Source of the DNA: Streptomyces violens
GTDB lineage: Bacteria > Actinomycetota > Actinomycetes > Streptomycetales > Streptomycetaceae
DNA: 64,000 nucleotides
NCBI RefSeq assembly: GCF_000717745.1
Contig: NZ_JOBH01000026.1
Span: 1 to 64,000 of the forward strand
Reading direction: 5' to 3'
Shown here: positions 45,875 through 57,262 of the stretch, one piece after another
Layout of the letters: the number at the start of each line of letters is the position of its first letter
Numbering within the stretch: position 1 is the first letter of the stretch
Notes under the pieces: generated by a model
Database searches by the model: none
What the model was told of the DNA's origin: nothing
Seen by the model: only the letters and a program-made list of their open reading frames with translations
Translations under genes and position numbers: made by a program

Positions 45875-46972
45875 TTACAGATCGACCTCGCGCATCAGCA
45901 TGCCGACCTCGGTGTTGGTGAGGCGACGCAGCCAGCCGGACTTCTGGTCGCCGAGCGAGATCGGCCCGAAGGAGGTCCGGACGAGCTTCTCGACCGGGAA
46001 GCCGGCCTCGGCGAGCATCCGGCGCACGATGTGCTTGCGGCCCTCGTGCAGCGTGACCTCGACGAGGTAGTTCTTGCCGGTCTGCTGCACGACCCGGAAG
46101 TGGTCGGCGCGCGCGTACCCGTCCTCCAGCTGGATGCCGTCCTTGAGCATCTTGCCGATCTCGCGCGGCAGCGGGCCCTGGATGGCGGCGAGGTAGGTCT
46201 TCTGCACGCCGTACCGCGGGTGGGTCAGGCGGTGCGCCAGCTCACCGTGGTTGGTGAGCAGGATGATGCCCTCGGTCTCCGTGTCGAGACGGCCCACGTG
46301 GAAGAGCCGGGTCTCGCGGTTGGTGACGTAGTCGCCCAGGCACTGGCGGCCGTCGGGGTCCTCCATGGTGGAGACGACGCCGGCCGGCTTGTTCAGCGCG
46401 AAGAAGAGGTAGGACTGGGTGGCGACGGTCAGGCCGTCCACCTTGATCTCGTCCTTCTCCGGGTCGACGCGGACGCCCTGCTCGGTGACGATCTTGCCGT
46501 TCACCTCGACGCGGGCGTCGTCGATCAGCTCCTCACAGGCACGCCGCGAGCCCATGCCCGCGCGGGCCAGCACCTTCTGGAGCCGCTCGCCCTCCTGGTC
46601 CCCGAAGGTCTTGGGGGTCTTGATCTGAGGCTTGTCGTACCGGGCGCGGTTGCGCTCCTCGATCTTCGCGTCCAGCTCGCGGGGGCGGGCCGGCGCGGAG
46701 CCACGGCCGCGGGAGCCCTTGGCGCCCTTGCCCTCCTGGCTCCGGGGGCTGGCCTTCGGGCCGCCCTTGGCGCCGCCGCGGGCCGCCGCGCCGCGTCCCT
46801 TGCGGGGCCCGTCACCGGGGCCGCCCGAGCCGGAGCCGGAACCGCCCACGTCGTAGCGGCGCTCCTCGGGACGCGGCTTCCCCGCGCGCTTCTGCTTGTC
46901 GTCGCGCTGATTGCCCGCGCCCCGGTAGTTGCCCCTACCGCCGCCGCTGCTGTTCCTGCCGCTGCTTCGCAT
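45875..46972 (-). CDS. rluB: 23S rRNA pseudouridine synthase, RluB family
   Basis: Pseudouridine synthase of 365 residues. An S4 RNA-binding domain (GERLQKVLARAGMGSRRACEELIDDARVEVNG) is followed by the catalytic domain with HVGRLDTETEGIILLTNHGELAHRLTHP, where Asp in GRLDTETEG is catalytic. The end is HEGRKHIVRRMLAEAGFPV. The N-terminal 125 residues are a basic Gly/Arg/Ser/Lys-rich disordered extension with RG repeats, much longer than in E. coli RluB and probably RNA-binding. The ATG at 46972 is preferred over a TTG three bases upstream. It lies 11 bp after scpB. Confidence 0.95.
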   Translation of the reverse strand: MRSSGRNSSGGGRGNYRGAGNQRDDKQKRAGKPRPEERRYDVGGSGSGSGGPGDGPRKGRGAAARGGAKGGPKASPRSQEGKGAKGSRGRGSAPARPRELDAKIEERNRARYDKPQIKTPKTFGDQEGERLQKVLARAGMGSRRACEELIDDARVEVNGKIVTEQGVRVDPEKDEIKVDGLTVATQSYLFFALNKPAGVVSTMEDPDGRQCLGDYVTNRETRLFHVGRLDTETEGIILLTNHGELAHRLTHPRYGVQKTYLAAIQGPLPREIGKMLKDGIQLEDGYARADHFRVVQQTGKNYLVEVTLHEGRKHIVRRMLAEAGFPVEKLVRTSFGPISLGDQKSGWLRRLTNTEVGMLMREVDL

Positions 46973-46983
46973 CAATGATCCGT

Positions 46984-47679
46984 CTAGTTCGTCTGACCCG
47001 TGTGGGAGTCGCCGTTGTCGTCTACGTCGAACGACGGCACACCTTCCCGGGAGTCGCCCTCGACCGCGTCCGCCTCGGGGAGGAACGGGGCGAGCTCGGG
47101 GAGCTCGTCCAGGCCCCGCAGGCCCATCCGCTCCAGAAAGTAGTTCGTCGTCCTGTACAGGATCGCACCTGTTTCGCCTTCCGTGCCCGCCTCCTCGACC
47201 AGACCGCGCTGCAGGAGGGTGCGCATCACGCCGTCGCAGTTGACACCGCGCACGGCCGAGACCCGGGACCGGCTGACCGGTTGACGGTACGCGACCACGG
47301 CCAGAGTCTCCAATGCGGCCTGCGTCAGCCGGGCCTGCTGGCCGTCCAGGACGAAGCTCTCGACGGCGTCCGCGTACTCCGGGCGGGTGTAGAACCGCCA
47401 GCCGCCGGCGACGAGGCGCAGGTCGAAGCCGCGGCCCTGGCGGGTGTAGTCGTCCGACAGTTCGCGCAGCGCGATCGCCACGTCGCGGCGGCGGCGCTGC
47501 AGCACCTTGGCGAGGTGCTCCTCGGTGGCGGGCTCGTCGACGACCATGAGGACGGCCTCGAGTGCGGGCTTCAGGTCCAGCGCCGCGACCCCGAGGGCGC
47601 CGGCCGGCCCTTCGGGGGGCTCGGGGGCCTGCGCCTCAGGGAGGTCGTACGTCTCTTCGGCGGTGCCGGGCTCGGTCAC
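46984..47679 (-). CDS. scpB: Segregation and condensation protein B
   Basis: ScpB of 231 residues, a winged-helix partner that binds ScpA and SMC in the condensin complex. The core runs from LDLKPALEAVLMVVDEPATEEHLAKVLQ to RQPVSRSRVSAVRGVNCDGVMRTLLQRGLVEEAG and LYRTTNYFLERMGLRGLDELPELAPFLP. N- and C-terminal tails are acidic. The GTG start overlaps the scpA stop as GTGA. Confidence 0.95.
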   Translation of the reverse strand: MTEPGTAEETYDLPEAQAPEPPEGPAGALGVAALDLKPALEAVLMVVDEPATEEHLAKVLQRRRRDVAIALRELSDDYTRQGRGFDLRLVAGGWRFYTRPEYADAVESFVLDGQQARLTQAALETLAVVAYRQPVSRSRVSAVRGVNCDGVMRTLLQRGLVEEAGTEGETGAILYRTTNYFLERMGLRGLDELPELAPFLPEADAVEGDSREGVPSFDVDDNGDSHTGQTN

Positions 47680-48764
47680 GCTGTCTCCTTCTCGGTCTTC
47701 CCCTCGGCCGGCGGCTCCGGCGGCCGGTCGAACTCGTCCGTGACCACCGGCTCCGCGCCGTCCTCCGTACCCGCCCAGCGGACGGTCAGCTCCCCCAGCG
47801 CCTCGGGCTGGTCGAGGGCGACCGCGCGCTCCCGGTACAGCTCCAGCAGCGCCAGGAAGCGCGCGACGACCGTGAGCGTGTCCGGCGCGTCCTCGGTCAG
47901 CTCCTGGAAGGACGCCTCGCCCGCCGCGCGCAGCCGCGCCACCATCACCTCGGCCTGTTCCCGGACGCTGACCAGCGGTGCGTGGATGTGGTCGACGTAC
48001 ACCTGGGGCTTGGCCTTGGGCTGCATCGCCTTCACGGCGAGCCTGGCGAAGCCCTCGGCGCCGATGCTGATGACGACCTCGGGCAGCAGCTCGGCGTGGT
48101 GCGGTTCGAGCCCGACGGTACGCGGGTACCGGCGCGCCTCGTCCGCCAGGCGGCGGCTGAAGATGTCGGCGACCTCCTTGTACGCGCGGTACTGGAGCAG
48201 CCGCGCGAAGAGCAGGTCGCGCGCCTCCAGGAGCGCGAGGTCCGCCTCGTCCTCGACCTCGGCGGCGGGCAGCAGCCGCGCGGCCTTCAGGTCCAGCAGG
48301 GTCGCCGCGACGACCAGGAACTCCGTCGTCTGGTCCAGGTCCCAGTCCGGCCCCATGGCCCGGATGTGCGCCATGAACTCGTCGGTGACCTGCGAGAGCG
48401 CGATCTCGGTGACGTCCAGCTTGTGCTTGGAGATCAGCTGCAGGAGGAGGTCGAAGGGGCCCTCGAAGTTCTCCAGGTGGAGGGTGAACTTTCCGTCACC
48501 GGTGACGGTGGCGTCCGCGGGCTCGGCGGGCCCGGGCACCTCGGGGGCCGCCTCGGGCTCCGGTACGGCTTCCGGTGCCGGCTCCGGTACGGCCGCGTCC
48601 GGCTCCGGAGGCGGCGCGGCGGCCTCCGGCTCGGGTTCCGGGTCCGTGCCCGGGCCATGGCCCAAGGTGCGGCGCGAGGCGCGCGGGGCGGGGTCGTCGT
48701 GGGTCGTCGGCATCGTGGTCCATACGCTGCGGTCCCGTGCCGCGCGCGGCGCCGGGCTGGTCAC
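47676..48764 (-). CDS. scpA: Segregation and condensation protein A
   Basis: ScpA kleisin of 362 residues that bridges SMC heads. The conserved N-terminal kleisin segment FTLHLENFEGPFDLLLQLISKHKLDVTEIALSQVTDEFMAHI begins near residue 92. The C-terminal winged helix ends with SFQELTEDAPDTLTVVARFLALLELYRERAVALDQ. The first 90 residues are a Pro/Glu/Ala-rich tract (PEPEPEAAAPPPEPDA) that is unusual in length. The start may instead be the ATG at 48713. It is coupled to scpB. A 20-base palindrome separates it from the upstream RHH-like gene. Confidence 0.93.
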   Translation of the reverse strand: MTSPAPRAARDRSVWTTMPTTHDDPAPRASRRTLGHGPGTDPEPEPEAAAPPPEPDAAVPEPAPEAVPEPEAAPEVPGPAEPADATVTGDGKFTLHLENFEGPFDLLLQLISKHKLDVTEIALSQVTDEFMAHIRAMGPDWDLDQTTEFLVVAATLLDLKAARLLPAAEVEDEADLALLEARDLLFARLLQYRAYKEVADIFSRRLADEARRYPRTVGLEPHHAELLPEVVISIGAEGFARLAVKAMQPKAKPQVYVDHIHAPLVSVREQAEVMVARLRAAGEASFQELTEDAPDTLTVVARFLALLELYRERAVALDQPEALGELTVRWAGTEDGAEPVVTDEFDRPPEPPAEGKTEKETA

Positions 48765-48824
48765 CGGCGGGCGGCGCCCACCGGTGCCGGAAGGCTAACC
48801 CGCCGGGGCCCGCCCGGCGCGGAC

Positions 48825-48844
48825 CCGGCCGCCCGGGCGGCCGG
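48825..48844. terminator. Palindrome between RHH-like gene and scpA
   Basis: CCGGCCGCCCGGGCGGCCGG is a perfect 20-base palindrome 30 bp after the stop at 48874 and 60 bp before scpA. It may partly terminate the parA transcript. Confidence 0.5.
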
Positions 48845-48873
48845 AGTTCCGCAGCATGGACCCAAGAAGGCGC

Positions 48874-49464
48874 TCAGCGCCCCCTCAGACGCCTCACGAG
48901 GATGCTGGCGTCCCCCCGGGACTCCAGGTCCGCCAGGACGACGGCGACGGCCTCACGGACGATCCGGCCGCGGTCCACCGCGAGGCCGTGTTCGCCGCGC
49001 AGGACCAGGCGCGCGTGCTCCAGGTCCATCAGCTCCTCGGCGGAGACGTACACGGTGATCTTCTCGTCGTGCCGCTCGCGGCCGCTGGGGCGGCGGTTCG
49101 CGCCCCGGCCGCGCCGCCGCGCGGAGCCCCCGGTGGCCTGCGCCCCGGGACCCGCGGCGGCCGCGGGCTCCTGCCGGCGGCGCCCCTTGCCGGCCTCCTC
49201 GGCCGTGTCGCGTCCGCTGTGCTCCGCGGGCGCCACCGCCCCGGACGCCGCCGGGGCGGACTCGCCCTCGGGCCGGCGCTGCGCGGCGTTGCCCTGCTGC
49301 GGCGCGGCGGGGTCGGCCTCGCCGCCCGGCGCGGGCACCCGGGGTGCCTCGCCGTTCGCGGGAGTGCCGTTCGCCGGCTTGCGGGGCGAGGAGGACTGCA
49401 GCGCCGTCCCCCCGGTGGTGCGGAACAGTTCGTCGGCGCCGGGCAGACTCACTCGGCGTGACAC
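48874..49464 (-). CDS. Hypothetical protein with RHH-like C-terminus, coupled to parA
   Basis: Protein of 196 residues. Residues 1-130 are disordered, Pro/Ala/Gly/Arg-rich and end in a basic patch (ARRRGRGANRRPSGRERHD). Residues 132-196 form a compact domain: EKITVYVSAEELMDLEHARLVLRGEHGLAVDRGRIVREAVAVVLADL, which looks like a ribbon-helix-helix DNA-binding fold (strand, then two helices). GTG 49464 follows GGGAGGT and overlaps the parA end by 16 bases. No ParB is encoded here, so it could be the DNA-binding partner of the ParA-like ATPase or of ScpAB (inference). Confidence 0.65.
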   Translation of the reverse strand: MSRRVSLPGADELFRTTGGTALQSSSPRKPANGTPANGEAPRVPAPGGEADPAAPQQGNAAQRRPEGESAPAASGAVAPAEHSGRDTAEEAGKGRRRQEPAAAAGPGAQATGGSARRRGRGANRRPSGRERHDEKITVYVSAEELMDLEHARLVLRGEHGLAVDRGRIVREAVAVVLADLESRGDASILVRRLRGR

Positions 49465-50612
49465 CGGGCGAGCACCTCCCTGGCGAGCTGTCGGTAGGCG
49501 GCGGCACCCACGGAGTTGGAGGCGTACGTGGTGATCGGCTCGCCCGCGACCGTGGTCTCGGGGAAGCGGACCGTACGGCCGATCACGGTGTGGTAGACGT
49601 GATCGTCGAACGCCTCGACGACGCGCGCGAGGACCTCACGGCTGTGCACGGTGCGCGAGTCGTACATCGTGGCGAGGATGCCGTCCAGCTCCAGGTCGGG
49701 GTTGAGCCGCTCCTGGACCTTCTCGATCGTCTCGGTCAGCAGCGCCACACCGCGCAGCGCGAAGAACTCGCACTCCAGCGGGACGATGACCTTGTGAGCC
49801 GCCGTCAGGGCGTTGACCGTGAGCAGACCGAGCGAGGGCTGACAGTCGATCACGATGAAGTCGTAGTCGTTCATCAGCGGCTTCAGGGCGCGCTGCAGGG
49901 TCGACTCGCGGGCGACCTCGCTGACGAGCTGCACCTCGGCTGCTGACAAATCGATATTGCTGGGCAGCAGGTCCATGTTCGGGACCGCCGTCTTCAGCAG
50001 GACCTCGTCGGCCGACATCCCCCGCTCCATGAGCAGGTTGTAGACCGTCAGGTCGAGCTCCATCGGATTGACTCCGAGGCCGACCGAGAGGGCGCCCTGC
50101 GGGTCGAAGTCGACCAGCAGCACCCGGCGGCCGTACTCGGCGAGCGCGGCACCCAGGTTGATGGTCGAGGTCGTCTTGCCGACCCCGCCCTTCTGGTTGC
50201 ACATCGCGATGATCTTCGCCGGGCCGTGCTCGGAGAGCGGCCCGGGGATCGGGAAGTAGGGAAGGGGGCGACCGGTCGGGCCGATGCGCTCGCGGCGCTG
50301 GCGCGCGGCGTCCGGCGCGAGCGTCGCCGCGTACTCCGGATCCGGCTCGTACTCCGCGTCCGGATCGTAGAAGTGCCCCTCGGGCAGGTCGTCGTAGTCG
50401 GCGAAGCGGGCCTGGTCTGTGCCGCCCTGGTCGCCGGCCGTGGCGTTCACTTGATGGCCGTCCATGCTCTGGTGGGCTGTCGTCGTCATGCTCTTCTGGG
50501 CTGCGAAGGTGTGGACAGCGACGGAGCCGACAGCCTCGTGCCCCGAGGGACCCTGGCCCCGTGCAACCGCTCCTGGTCGACCACCTCCGGGAGTAAATGT
50601 CGACTCATTCAC
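49449..50612 (-). CDS. ParA-family ATPase (orphan, scp-linked)
   Basis: Deviant-Walker ATPase of 387 residues. Walker A is KGGVGKTT at residues 141-148, Walker A' is VDFDPQGALSVGLG, and Walker B lies in DFIVIDCQPSLGLLTVNALTAA. An N-terminal extension of about 130 residues is acidic and Gly/Asp/Glu-rich, unlike canonical oriC-linked ParA. The GTG start follows AAGGAGGT. It is not the parAB locus near the origin but the conserved paralogue next to scpA-scpB, probably acting in chromosome organisation or polar positioning. A 14-bp near palindrome sits 34 bp upstream. Confidence 0.9.
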   Translation of the reverse strand: MNESTFTPGGGRPGAVARGQGPSGHEAVGSVAVHTFAAQKSMTTTAHQSMDGHQVNATAGDQGGTDQARFADYDDLPEGHFYDPDAEYEPDPEYAATLAPDAARQRRERIGPTGRPLPYFPIPGPLSEHGPAKIIAMCNQKGGVGKTTSTINLGAALAEYGRRVLLVDFDPQGALSVGLGVNPMELDLTVYNLLMERGMSADEVLLKTAVPNMDLLPSNIDLSAAEVQLVSEVARESTLQRALKPLMNDYDFIVIDCQPSLGLLTVNALTAAHKVIVPLECEFFALRGVALLTETIEKVQERLNPDLELDGILATMYDSRTVHSREVLARVVEAFDDHVYHTVIGRTVRFPETTVAGEPITTYASNSVGAAAYRQLAREVLARCHAE

Positions 50613-50645
50613 AAGTCGTCTTACCTCCTTGGATGTGACCAGGAA

Positions 50646-50659
50646 ACTTATCGATAGGT
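50646..50659. promoter_or_regulatory. Near-palindrome upstream of parA
   Basis: ACTTATCGATAGGT pairs at 6 of 7 positions (one T-G wobble), 34 bp upstream of the GTG start in an AT-rich patch. It is a possible operator or part of a -10 region. Confidence 0.35.
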
Positions 50660-50902
50660 CAGCGTGACACCATGCCGACGGTTGGCGACTCTATGGCGTG
50701 TCGGGCGTCCGCAGCAACACAATCCACCGGACCCGGCACGATGTGTCGGCAATGGAACACCCCGATGTCAAGGGCGCGCGGCGCACATCCGTGAGGTTTC
50801 GGGGGTGTGCGAAAGGGGCGAAGGACGACGTTCGTTACGAGTTGCTGAGGGCTCGGCGGAGGCCGGTCACGGACGGCCGCGGAAAACTGTCGCAAACGCG
50901 AC

Positions 50903-50934
50903 CGGCCGGGCCTGAAGGTCTCAAGGCCCGGCCG
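50903..50934. terminator. Terminator of ald
   Basis: Arms CGGCCGGGCC and GGCCCGGCCG (10 bp, perfect) with a 12-base loop, 33 bp after the ald stop. Confidence 0.75.
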
Positions 50935-50966
50935 TGCGCGCGGTGTTGACGCGCCGTGTTGACGAA

Positions 50967-52091
<1,125 letters not shown>

Positions 52092-52173
52092 GGTCCTTGA
52101 ATGAGTGCTTGCAGAGAAATATCCGCTCATACAGACGCATGACGGATGTGACCGCGAGAACCGCGGCTCTGCC

Positions 52174-52201
52174 AGTCTATTGAAGGAGCTCTTGTTGTCT
52201 A
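52174..52201 (-). promoter_or_regulatory. Candidate ald promoter
   Basis: On the minus strand TAGACA (52201-52196) and TAGACT (52179-52174) are separated by 16 bases and resemble HrdB-type -35 and -10 boxes. TTGC-AAA-GCAA at 52205-52215 just upstream could be a regulator half-palindrome. Confidence 0.4.
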
Positions 52202-52249
52202 GCCTTGCAAAGCAATTACTTTCGCGGGGACCGCCACCGATTTCGTAGG

Positions 52250-54352
52250 TCAGGCCGGGTGATCTGCCAGAAGTCGCTCCCCCAGGCCCCGGTGCAGCCT
52301 TGCTGCCGCAGGGTCGCCGAGCCGTTCGAAGGTGTCCGCAATCCGCAGCTGGAGCGCCGCCTCCAGCCGCCCGTCGGCCGCCTTCCTGGCCAGCTCCAGG
52401 GCCTCGAAGCAGGTACGCAGCGCCTGCTCGGGCCGTCCCGCGTACTCCTGGACCCGCGCCGTCTCCCCCATCGCCCGCGCCAGCCCGACCGCGTCGTCGG
52501 CCCTGCGGTACGCGCCGTACGCGGCCCGCCACTCCCGCAGCGCCTCGGCCCAGCGCCCCGCATACGTGTGCACCGCGCCCAGCCGCCCGTGCAGCCGGGC
52601 CGCCTCGGCCGTGTCGCCGCGCGAGAGCCGCAGCTCCAGCGCCCGTCCGTACCAGTCGGCGGCCCGCTGCCAGTCACCCAGCTCGGCGTATGTGCCACCC
52701 AGCGACTCCAGCGCCCGCCCGGTCGCGACCGGGTCCTTGACCGCGCGCGCCGACTCCAGCGCGCCCCGGTACCGGGCCAGCGCCTTCTCGGCCCGGCCCG
52801 CCTCGGCGTCCAGATCGCCGAGGTTCAGCAGCGCGGCGGCCCGCTCGCGGGCCAGCCCGCGCCGCTCGGCGACCTCCAGGACCAGCCCGTGCAGCCCGTA
52901 CAGGTCGGGCGCCGCCTTCTCGGGCGCCTCATGGGCGAGCAGCGCCCGCACCAGTGCGGCCATCAGCCGCCGGTCCAGGGTGTCCAGCTCGCCGTCCGCG
53001 ACGGCGATCCGGGCGGAGTCCAGCAGGGCCGGGCGGCGGCTGCGCAGCCAGGCCGCGGCCTCGGGCACGGACCCGAAGCGCAGCGACCGCGGCAGCCCCG
53101 AGGTCCGCTCGCGGGCCGGGGACCCGGCTGGCTCCCCCATCGCCCGGCAGGACTGGAGCTGCCGTACGGTCCGCTCCAGCATCCGGGCCCGGGAGAGCTG
53201 GATCTCCTGCGGGCGCTCATGGGCCCGGACCTGCTCGCGCAGCAGCGGGGCCAGGCAGTTCGGTACGCGGTACTGCGCCGGCAGCCCGGCCATCGCGTCG
53301 GGACCTCCGGACACCGGCCCCTCCGCCGGCTGCACCGGCCGCAGCAGCCCCCTGGCGCCGAAGTCGCGCAGGGTGGCTTCGGCGTCCACCACCGAGCAGC
53401 CGGCCAGCGCGGACGCGGTGTGCGCGTCGACGAGGCCGGCCGGGGCGAGCGAGAGGAGCCGCAGTATCCGGGCGGCGGGCGGCGGCAGCGATTCGTACGC
53501 CAGCCGGAAGGCGCGGGCCAGCGGGCGCGGGACGGGCGCGGCCTCCTCCTCGCCGGGCGGCAGCAGGAACAGCGTCCGCCGCAGGTCGGTGAGGGAGGAC
53601 TTGGGGTGCGCGGCGAGCCAGCCGCCGGCCAGCACCAGGGCGGCGGGCTGGCCGCCGCAGTCCTGGACGACCTGGTCGGCGGTGCGCGGGTCGACGGTGA
53701 TGCGGGTGGGGCCCGCGTACCGGGTCAGAATCTCCACCCCGGCCGCGGTGTCCAGGCCGCCGAGCGTGCAGGGCCGGACGTCCGTGATGCCGGTGAGCGG
53801 CCCCGCGGAAACGGCGAGGACCAGGCAGTCCGGAGCGTCCGGGAGCAGCGGCTCGACCTGCTCGGGGCCGGTCGCGTCGTCCAGCAGGAGGAGGGCGCGC
53901 CGGTCGGCCAGCGCGGCGCGCAGCGCCTCGGTCAGCTCGTCCTCGTCCGCGCCGGCCGGCACCCGCTCGCCGAGCCGGGTGAGCAGGTCACGGGCGACGT
54001 CGGCGGTGGGCACGGGCCGGCCGTCGGCGGTGCTCAGCCAGGACCGCAGGACGCCGTCCGGGTAGTCGCCGGCCAGCTGCCGGGCCAGTTCGGCGGCGAG
54101 CGCGCTGCGGCCCGAGCCGGGCCGCCCGGCGATCAGCAGCACCCGGCTGCGGGCGCCCTTGCGGCCGGAGAGGGTGTCCAGCCCCGCGCGTTCGATGTCG
54201 CTGCGCAGGGCGGCCAGTTCGCGGCGGCGGCCGGCGAAGGCGGCGGGGGCCGGCGGGGCGGCCGCCGCCGGTACGCCGGCCCGGCCCGCTCCTCTTCGTC
54301 CGGCCCCCGACGCCGTCACCGACCGGCCGGTGTCCACCGCCTGCTCCGCCAC
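52250..54352 (-). CDS. STAND-type NTPase with C-terminal TPR repeats
   Basis: Protein of 700 residues. An Ala-rich N-terminus leads to an AAA/STAND domain: FAGRRRELAALRSDIE, Walker A GRPGSGRS at residues 76-83, Walker B ALLLLDDATG, then a winged-helix-like region (RLAYESLPPPAARILRLLSLAP). At least five TPR units occupy the last 200 residues (LLNLGDLDAEAGRAEKALARYRGALESAR and similar). The arrangement is that of AfsR/NB-ARC regulators without their SARP DNA-binding domain. Odd: the invariant Walker A Lys is Arg. It lies between ald and the Nudix gene on the same strand. A signalling scaffold role is inferred. Confidence 0.75.
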   Translation of the reverse strand: MAEQAVDTGRSVTASGAGRRGAGRAGVPAAAAPPAPAAFAGRRRELAALRSDIERAGLDTLSGRKGARSRVLLIAGRPGSGRSALAAELARQLAGDYPDGVLRSWLSTADGRPVPTADVARDLLTRLGERVPAGADEDELTEALRAALADRRALLLLDDATGPEQVEPLLPDAPDCLVLAVSAGPLTGITDVRPCTLGGLDTAAGVEILTRYAGPTRITVDPRTADQVVQDCGGQPAALVLAGGWLAAHPKSSLTDLRRTLFLLPPGEEEAAPVPRPLARAFRLAYESLPPPAARILRLLSLAPAGLVDAHTASALAGCSVVDAEATLRDFGARGLLRPVQPAEGPVSGGPDAMAGLPAQYRVPNCLAPLLREQVRAHERPQEIQLSRARMLERTVRQLQSCRAMGEPAGSPARERTSGLPRSLRFGSVPEAAAWLRSRRPALLDSARIAVADGELDTLDRRLMAALVRALLAHEAPEKAAPDLYGLHGLVLEVAERRGLARERAAALLNLGDLDAEAGRAEKALARYRGALESARAVKDPVATGRALESLGGTYAELGDWQRAADWYGRALELRLSRGDTAEAARLHGRLGAVHTYAGRWAEALREWRAAYGAYRRADDAVGLARAMGETARVQEYAGRPEQALRTCFEALELARKAADGRLEAALQLRIADTFERLGDPAAARLHRGLGERLLADHPA

Positions 54353-54531
54353 GGGCCACGCTCCCGTTCACTTGCGCGTACGAGCCGGCCGCCGCTGCGG
54401 CCGGGATGCGACGAGCGTAGTTCACGAGTGCCGTGGATCACGGCGGACATACCGCGTAAATCAGACAAAAATGGAAGCAGTAATTCCGGAAGTGGTCCGG
54501 TCCCGCCGCGCAAGAGGGCCGGTCAGCCGTC

Positions 54532-55158
54532 TTACGCCTCGAACGGCCGGGCCGGCCACGGCGCCTCGGCCGGACGCAGCGCCTCCAGCCCGTCACCCGA
54601 CTGCGCGGCCAGCAGCGACAGCACACCGACGACCAGGCAGTTGTTGTGCAGCTCGCCGGCCAGCACGCCGCGCGCGAGATCGGCGACCGGCACCCGCGCC
54701 AGCTCCATGTCGGCCTCTTCCTCCTCGACCTCGAAGCGCTCGCCCTCCGCCTCGGACAGATCGCGGGCCAGGAAGATCCGTACGGCCTCGTCGCAGCCGC
54801 CGGGGGTGGTGTAGACGTCGGTCAGCACCCGCCAGTCCTCGGCCTTGACGTGCGCCTCCTCGTACAGCTCGCGCTGGGCGGCGTGGAGGGGGTTCTCGCC
54901 GGGCACGTCCAGCAGCCCGGCGGGGATCTCCCAGAGCTTGTGGCGCACCGGGTGGCGGTACTGGCGCAGCACCAGTACCCGGCCCTCGTCGTCCAGGGCC
55001 AGTACGGCCACCGAGCCGGGGTGGACCTGGTAGTCCCGCTTCACGGTGGCGCCGTCGGGCATGACGACCTCGTCCGTGCGGACGCTGGTCTTGTTACCCG
55101 TGAACGGAGTCGCCGTCGCGGTGATCCGCCACTCCTCGGGGGTGTCCTTGATGGCCAT
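54532..55158 (-). CDS. Nudix hydrolase, ADP-ribose pyrophosphatase-like
   Basis: Nudix protein of 208 residues. The Nudix box spans GLLDVPGENPLHAAQRELYEEAHV with the required Gly, Glu, Arg-Glu and Glu-Glu residues, and the ADPRase marker downstream is YTTPGGCDEAVRIFLARDL. The N-terminal ATATPFTGNKTSVRTDEVVMPDGATVKRDYQVHPGSVAVLALD is typical of ADPRases. It cleaves ADP-ribose to AMP and ribose 5-phosphate. ATG 55158 follows GGGAGG. It is directly downstream of pyrG on the same strand with a weak hairpin between. Confidence 0.9.
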   Translation of the reverse strand: MAIKDTPEEWRITATATPFTGNKTSVRTDEVVMPDGATVKRDYQVHPGSVAVLALDDEGRVLVLRQYRHPVRHKLWEIPAGLLDVPGENPLHAAQRELYEEAHVKAEDWRVLTDVYTTPGGCDEAVRIFLARDLSEAEGERFEVEEEEADMELARVPVADLARGVLAGELHNNCLVVGVLSLLAAQSGDGLEALRPAEAPWPARPFEA

Positions 55159-55182
55159 GCGCGTCCTCCCAAACAAGCAGAA

Positions 55183-55216
55183 ACCGGGGTACGGACCGCA
55201 AAGCCCGCACCCCGGT
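55183..55216. terminator. Inverted repeat between pyrG and Nudix gene
   Basis: ACCGGGGT and ACCCCGGT (8 bp, perfect) around an 18-base loop, just below the pyrG stop at 55239. It could attenuate read-through into the Nudix gene. Confidence 0.45.
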
Positions 55217-55238
55217 AACCGTATCCCCGGCCGGTGAA

Positions 55239-56900
<1,662 letters not shown>

Positions 56901-57262
56901 GGCCAAGACGGAACTCCCGTGGTCGCGTAGTGAAGGTGCGGAGCGGCGCGAGCCCGGATTTCCAGGGGTGCCGTCGCTGCGGTCGGGGGTGCCGGGGCCT
57001 AGGCCCGTTCCCACCGGTCCACGGGGTACCAGGCTATCAGCGACAGAGCGTGGTCGCTCCCGCCCGCGCGGGGCGGAATGCATCGCTCCCCGTGTACGGC
57101 CCCCGACGTGACGCAGGCCACCCGTTCGGCCCAGCCCCGGAAAGCGGAGCGTCGCGCGGATGTCACATGGGCGTCGTATCCTGCTCGGGCACTCGCATCG
57201 GGCCATCCGGAACGGCATCACCCCCAACCGAATACCGGACCAGCAGCTCGGCGGGGTTTTCA
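56901..57262. other. Divergent region between pyrG and GH15 gene
   Basis: About 362 bases. GGGCCTAGGCCC (56995-57006) is a 12-base palindrome of unknown role. The rest shows no supportable gene or motif. Confidence 0.4.

Larger units (their letters stand above)
50613..50966. other. Intergenic region between parA and ald
   Basis: About 354 bases. It holds the parA promoter region with a palindrome at 50646-50659 and the ald terminator at 50903-50934. No gene is supportable. Confidence 0.5.
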
